Assembly (NCBI RefSeq): GCF_000381345.1
Contig: NZ_KB906416.1
Coordinates: 5,001-66,738 of the forward strand
Reading direction: 5' to 3'
Length of the DNA stretch: 61,738 nucleotides
From: Deinococcus apachensis DSM 19763
GTDB lineage: Bacteria; Deinococcota; Deinococci; Deinococcales; Deinococcaceae
In this document: positions 58,048-61,738 of the stretch, in pieces
Numbering within the stretch: position 1 is the first letter of the stretch
How the letters are laid out: each line of letters begins with the position of its first letter
Program-made: the position numbers and the translations under genes
The notes under the pieces: model-generated
Told to the model about the DNA's origin: nothing
Seen by the model: only the letters and a program-made list of their open reading frames with translations
The model's database searches: none

Positions 58048-58605
58048 CTACGCCCGCAGCCGGTCGCCGTATTCCTTCCGCAGCTTGGCAACCTTGGGGG
58101 CGATCACGGCCATGCAGTAGCCCTGGCGCGGGTTGCGGGCGTAGTAGTCCTGGTGGTAGCCCTCGGCGACGTAGAAGGGGGCGGCCGGTTCGATGGTGGT
58201 CACGATGGGCTGGTCAAAGACCTCCTGCCCGGTGAGCCCCTCAATCACCTCGCGCGTCTCACGCTCCTGCTCCTCCGTCAGCGGGAAGACGGCGCTGCGG
58301 TACTGGGTGCCCACGTCCGCCCCCTGGCGGTTGAGACTGGTGGGGTCGTGGGTGGCGAAAAAGAGCGTCAGCAGGTCCTTGAAACTCACCTGCGCGGGGT
58401 CGAAGGTCACCCGCACCGCCTCGGCGTGCCCGGTGCGGCCCGTGCAGACGGCCTCGTAGCTGGGGTTCGGCACGTGCCCGCCGATGTAGCCGCTCTCCAC
58501 CTTCAGCACGCCGCGCACGTCCTTCATCACGGCCTCCGTACACCAGAAGCACCCGCCCGCCAGAATTGCCTGCTGCACCTGCCCGCCGGTCTGAGAAGAG
58601 GTCAT
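58048..58605 (-). CDS. msrA: Peptide methionine sulfoxide reductase MsrA
   Basis: A 185-aa MsrA that reduces methionine S-sulfoxide in proteins. The catalytic Cys is in [10 protein letters not shown] (GCFWC); the conserved [28 protein letters not shown] is intact, and a resolving Cys near the C-terminus ([12 protein letters not shown]) is present. It starts at ATG 58605. It stands alone, as usual for Msr genes in Deinococcus. Confidence 0.95.
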   Translation of the reverse strand: MTSSQTGGQVQQAILAGGCFWCTEAVMKDVRGVLKVESGYIGGHVPNPSYEAVCTGRTGHAEAVRVTFDPAQVSFKDLLTLFFATHDPTSLNRQGADVGTQYRSAVFPLTEEQERETREVIEGLTGQEVFDQPIVTTIEPAAPFYVAEGYHQDYYARNPRQGYCMAVIAPKVAKLRKEYGDRLRA

Positions 58606-58686
58606 GCCCTATTCTCGCGCCTGAGCCCGGGTCTCAGGGGGCGGTGGGGCACGGTTGGGGAGGGTTGTGGCAGAACGGTCTGGCCC

Positions 58687-59436
<750 letters not shown>

Positions 59437-59654
59437 GGGGAGGACTGTATCAGCCCTTCCGGCCTGGCAAGACCCACGAGGGCCGATGCGGCTCAGAAAC
59501 ATGGTCCACGGTCTCGGGAAGCGCCCGCTCCAGGCTGAGGAACCATGAGGTTGGCGCCAAGAGGCGCTAGGCACATAGCTCCAAACTTCACATATGGGGG
59601 GCCTACCCTGCGGGCCGGGATTGACGCGGGACACCGCGCTCCTGAGGCCACGAA

Positions 59655-59668
59655 CTGTTCCTGAACAG
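59655..59668 (+). promoter_or_regulatory. Palindrome CTGTTC-CT-GAACAG before the Thr/Gly-rich protein gene
   Basis: A perfect 6-2-6 inverted repeat located 15 bp before the ATG at 59684, upstream of the SD. It has the same geometry and spacer (CT) as CACTTT-CT-AAAGTG before the bacilliredoxin gene. No regulator is identified. Confidence 0.4.
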
Positions 59669-59683
59669 CCTGGAGGACGTACG

Positions 59684-60643
59684 ATGCTGACTTCCACCCG
59701 CCGCACCCTGCTGACCGCCGCCCTGCTCCTCGGCCTGGGCACAGCCTCGGCCCAGACGACCGATCAGACCAGCACCAGTCAGACGACGGACCAGACGAGT
59801 ACCAACCAGACCACCACGGACCAGACGACCACCCCAGCGACGACCTCCTCCACCAGTGCCGACACGCAGGCCCTTCCCGCGCAGACCACCCTCACGCTCC
59901 CCTCCGGCGACCTCACGCTGCCCTACCTGACGGGGGCCACGCCGGTCCGCAGTGTCAAGACCGCGAGCGGCGTCGCCGTGCTGTACCAGGGTTCGATTTC
60001 CGACGCCCTGGAGAGGTACGCGCAGGCCCTGACCGCCGGGGGATTCACCGCCGTCTCGCCCTCGACGGAAACCGCTAGCGCCGGGAGCGCCGGGGCGGCC
60101 ACGGGCACGACGGACACCTCGGCGGCGACGGGCACGGCCGCGACCGGGACGACCGACACTACCGGCACGACGGGCACAACGGGGGCCACGGACACCTCCG
60201 GCACGACGGGAACGACCGATACCGCGGGGACCACCGGGACCACGGACACTCCGGGCACCACGGGAACGACGGATACGTCTGGAACGACCGACGGGACAGG
60301 AACGACCGACACCTCGGGGACCGCTGGAACGACCGATACCTCGGCCACCTCCGCCGCAACAGGGACTGCGACCGGAACGACGGGGACGACAACGACGGGA
60401 ACGACTGACACGTCGGCCGCGGCGGGCACCACCGGAACGGCAGGCACCGCCGCCACCTCCACGGCGACGGGCACGGCCGGAACGGACACCATCACGACCG
60501 ATGCGGCCGGTGGGCGGGCGGAGGTCTTCGAGCGGAACGGCCAGCGCGTCCGGGTCTACGTGTACGAGGTTCTCGGCTACACGGCTGTCCTGATCTCGCA
60601 GGAGCAGGCCCCGGCAGCGACGACGGGCACCACGGGCGGCTGA
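59684..60643 (+). CDS. Exported Thr/Gly-rich repeat protein
   Basis: A 319-aa protein with a Sec signal ([23 protein letters not shown]), a Gln/Thr-rich stretch, a folded segment (residues about 65-135: [35 protein letters not shown]..) and a Gly-Thr-Asp repeat region (residues about 140-275) of units such as [16 protein letters not shown], ending in a second small folded stretch ([23 protein letters not shown]). TGGAGG stands 8 nt before ATG. Likely secreted or surface-exposed and flexible; no family recognised. Confidence 0.75.
   Translation: MLTSTRRTLLTAALLLGLGTASAQTTDQTSTSQTTDQTSTNQTTTDQTTTPATTSSTSADTQALPAQTTLTLPSGDLTLPYLTGATPVRSVKTASGVAVLYQGSISDALERYAQALTAGGFTAVSPSTETASAGSAGAATGTTDTSAATGTAATGTTDTTGTTGTTGATDTSGTTGTTDTAGTTGTTDTPGTTGTTDTSGTTDGTGTTDTSGTAGTTDTSATSAATGTATGTTGTTTTGTTDTSAAAGTTGTAGTAATSTATGTAGTDTITTDAAGGRAEVFERNGQRVRVYVYEVLGYTAVLISQEQAPAATTGTTGG
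60097..60480 (+). repeat. Thr-Gly-Asp tandem repeat region inside the above gene
   Basis: The coding DNA has repeats of about 18-30 bp coding [15 protein letters not shown]. The copies are degenerate, so it is a slippage-prone low-complexity stretch, not a CRISPR array. Confidence 0.7.
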
Positions 60644-60658
60644 ACCCCACTACAGCAG

Positions 60659-60692
60659 AGGGCGAGCCCGTTGGACGGCTCGCCCTTTCGCG
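60659..60692 (+). terminator. Rho-independent terminator after the repeat protein
   Basis: AGGGCGAGCC (60659-60668) pairs with GGCTCGCCCT (60677-60686), then TTCGCGTTG. Confidence 0.75.
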
Positions 60693-60758
60693 TTGTGTCC
60701 CCGCCCCTGGCTCAGCCTGAGGTGGAACGCTCGGCCCCGTCAATCCGTCCGCTTCGCC

Positions 60759-61550
60759 CTACTCCTGATCCTTGCCGAGATCGGCGCCTCTGCGGGTCGC
60801 GGCCACGACCGCGCGCATGAAGGCCCCGCGCACGCCCGCCGCCTCCAGCACCTCCAGCCCGGCGATGGTGGTGCCGCCGGGGCTGGCGACCTCGTCCTTG
60901 AGCAGGCCGGGGTGAACCCGCCCCTGGAGAAGTTCGCCGCTGGCGACGAGCAGCTTGGCCGCGAGTTCGTGGGCCAGGGCGCGGGGCAGGCCCATCCGCA
61001 CGCCGCCATCCGCCAGCGCCTCGGCGACGACGGCGGCGTAGGCGGGGCCGGACGCACTCATGCCGGTAAAGGCGTTGAAGAGGTGTTCGGGCAGGTCGTA
61101 CACGTCGCCGACCGCCCCGAACAGTTGCCGGGCGAAGTCGAGGTCGCCCGCGTTCTCGGCCTCGCGCGGGCAGGTGATCGCCGTCTGGCTGTGACCGATG
61201 GTCGCGGCCAGGTTGGGCATCACCCGCACGACGCGCTTGGTGCCCAGGCGGCGGGCGATGGTGCCGGTACTCACGCCCGCCATCGTGCTGATGTATCCGG
61301 CGTTTTCCTGCGCGAGCCAGTCGCTGATCTCGGGGAACACCCGTGGCTGCACGCTGACGAGGATGCGCTCGGCGTGGCGCAGATCAGGAGGTCCGATCAC
61401 CCGGGCCCCCGTCTGGTCCGCGAGGTCCCCAGCCCGCAGGACATTCGCGTCGAGCAGCCCGATCTCGCCGGGCGGCATGACCCCGCGCGAGGTGACGCCC
61501 GTGAGCAGGGCGAGGCCGAGTTTCCCGACGCCGACGATGGCGAGTCTCAT
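60759..61550 (-). CDS. proC: Pyrroline-5-carboxylate reductase
   Basis: A 263-aa NAD(P)H enzyme for the last step of proline synthesis. N-terminal Rossmann motif ([14 protein letters not shown]), NMLAA-type central pattern ([16 protein letters not shown]) and C-terminal '[22 protein letters not shown]' and '[29 protein letters not shown]' patterns. TATACT (plus strand 61558-61563) is exactly 7 nt before ATG, the strongest leaderless box in the window. Confidence 0.95.
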   Translation of the reverse strand: MRLAIVGVGKLGLALLTGVTSRGVMPPGEIGLLDANVLRAGDLADQTGARVIGPPDLRHAERILVSVQPRVFPEISDWLAQENAGYISTMAGVSTGTIARRLGTKRVVRVMPNLAATIGHSQTAITCPREAENAGDLDFARQLFGAVGDVYDLPEHLFNAFTGMSASGPAYAAVVAEALADGGVRMGLPRALAHELAAKLLVASGELLQGRVHPGLLKDEVASPGGTTIAGLEVLEAAGVRGAFMRAVVAATRRGADLGKDQE

Positions 61551-61662
61551 GGGCAGGAGTATAGGAGGGAGGTGCGGCGCGGAGTCCGCGGCTTGTAGAG
61601 GCTGGAACTTCTCCTCGGGGCGCGGGGCCGGAAAGGTGTCACCCTAGAGGCTGCCAAGAACG

Positions 61663-61738
61663 TTATGCAAAAAGCGGCTTGAGCTTGTTGCAGAGCAGAA
61701 CACAGGTGGCCAGGAAATGAAACCCGACGAGCGTGGAG
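61663..61738 (-). mobile_element. C-terminus of an IS transposase, cut by the window edge
   Basis: The minus-strand frame reads ..STLVGFHFLATC..LCNKLKPLFA and stops at TAA (61665-61663). Such a Leu/Cys-rich tail with NKLKP is common at the ends of DDE transposases of IS elements in Deinococcus. No inverted repeat or target duplication can be delimited within the remaining 76 bp. The rest of the element lies beyond 61738. Confidence 0.6.

Noticed and set aside
60085..60490. Repeat array resembling a CRISPR locus at first glance
   Set aside because: The repeats are in-frame coding GTTDTSG units with variable length and no spacers; no cas genes in the window.

Overview
The window is GC-rich, densely coded bacterial chromosome. 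It reads as a member of Deinococcus (Deinococcota). The grounds are a Thermus-type homoisocitrate dehydrogenase (lysine by the alpha-aminoadipate route), a bacilliredoxin-type protein (bacillithiol users), an EF-G-like paralogue of the Thermus EF-G-2 type, a DUF4388-like signalling operon, and many genes with a TAnnnT -10 box only 5-9 nt before the start codon, the leaderless-transcript layout known from Deinococcus. The species cannot be told from the window.

Layout. 1-3143: fatty-acid or butanoate genes (thiolase, YciI, 3-hydroxyacyl-CoA dehydrogenase) with a start-less low-GC ORF between them, then a small exported protein. 3197-9688: mostly minus-strand genes (AhpD-like, Yip1-like, DUF1232, CPBP protease, threonine aldolase, EF-G-like GTPase). 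10060-15776: a PRC-barrel/DUF2382 stress pair, a split MnmC tRNA-modification pair, homoisocitrate dehydrogenase, a duplicated DUF6766 membrane protein and DinB. 15877-19840: WYL regulator, mraY, an RlmI-like methyltransferase and a bacilliredoxin/immunity-like fusion. 20054-23044: a tightly coupled three-gene operon ending in a HAMP receptor with no output domain. 23119-31137: DUF2071, a damaged P-loop kinase, a RelA/SpoT-type synthetase, a MocR regulator, rpsT, recX, tRNA-Pro and a phosphoesterase. A MITE-like element lies at 28695-28973, with a partial relative at 30115-30161.

31212-43716: VIT-family transporter behind a Fur-like box, an APH-type kinase, tRNA-Val, amidase, prephenate dehydratase, then metH-metF behind a SAM-I riboswitch with its own terminator, and a DUF4139 protein. 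43835-50018: a complete five-gene minus-strand Opp/Dpp peptide importer with a strong promoter. 50462-61738: secG, tRNA-Leu, purD with a metallo-beta-lactamase-fold hydrolase and a 57-aa membrane protein, a lone amino-acid binding protein, an RNHCP zinc protein, an exported phospholipase D-like protein, MOSC, msrA, TauE, a Thr/Gly repeat protein, proC and the C-terminus of a transposase cut by the window edge.

Most genes are ordinary housekeeping. The least explained parts are the DUF4388/HAMP operon, the bacilliredoxin fusion with its palindromic operator, the out-of-frame mraY N-terminus, the TIR-bounded element and the SAM-controlled metH leader. Products were assigned from motifs and family resemblance read by eye; no database search was run.
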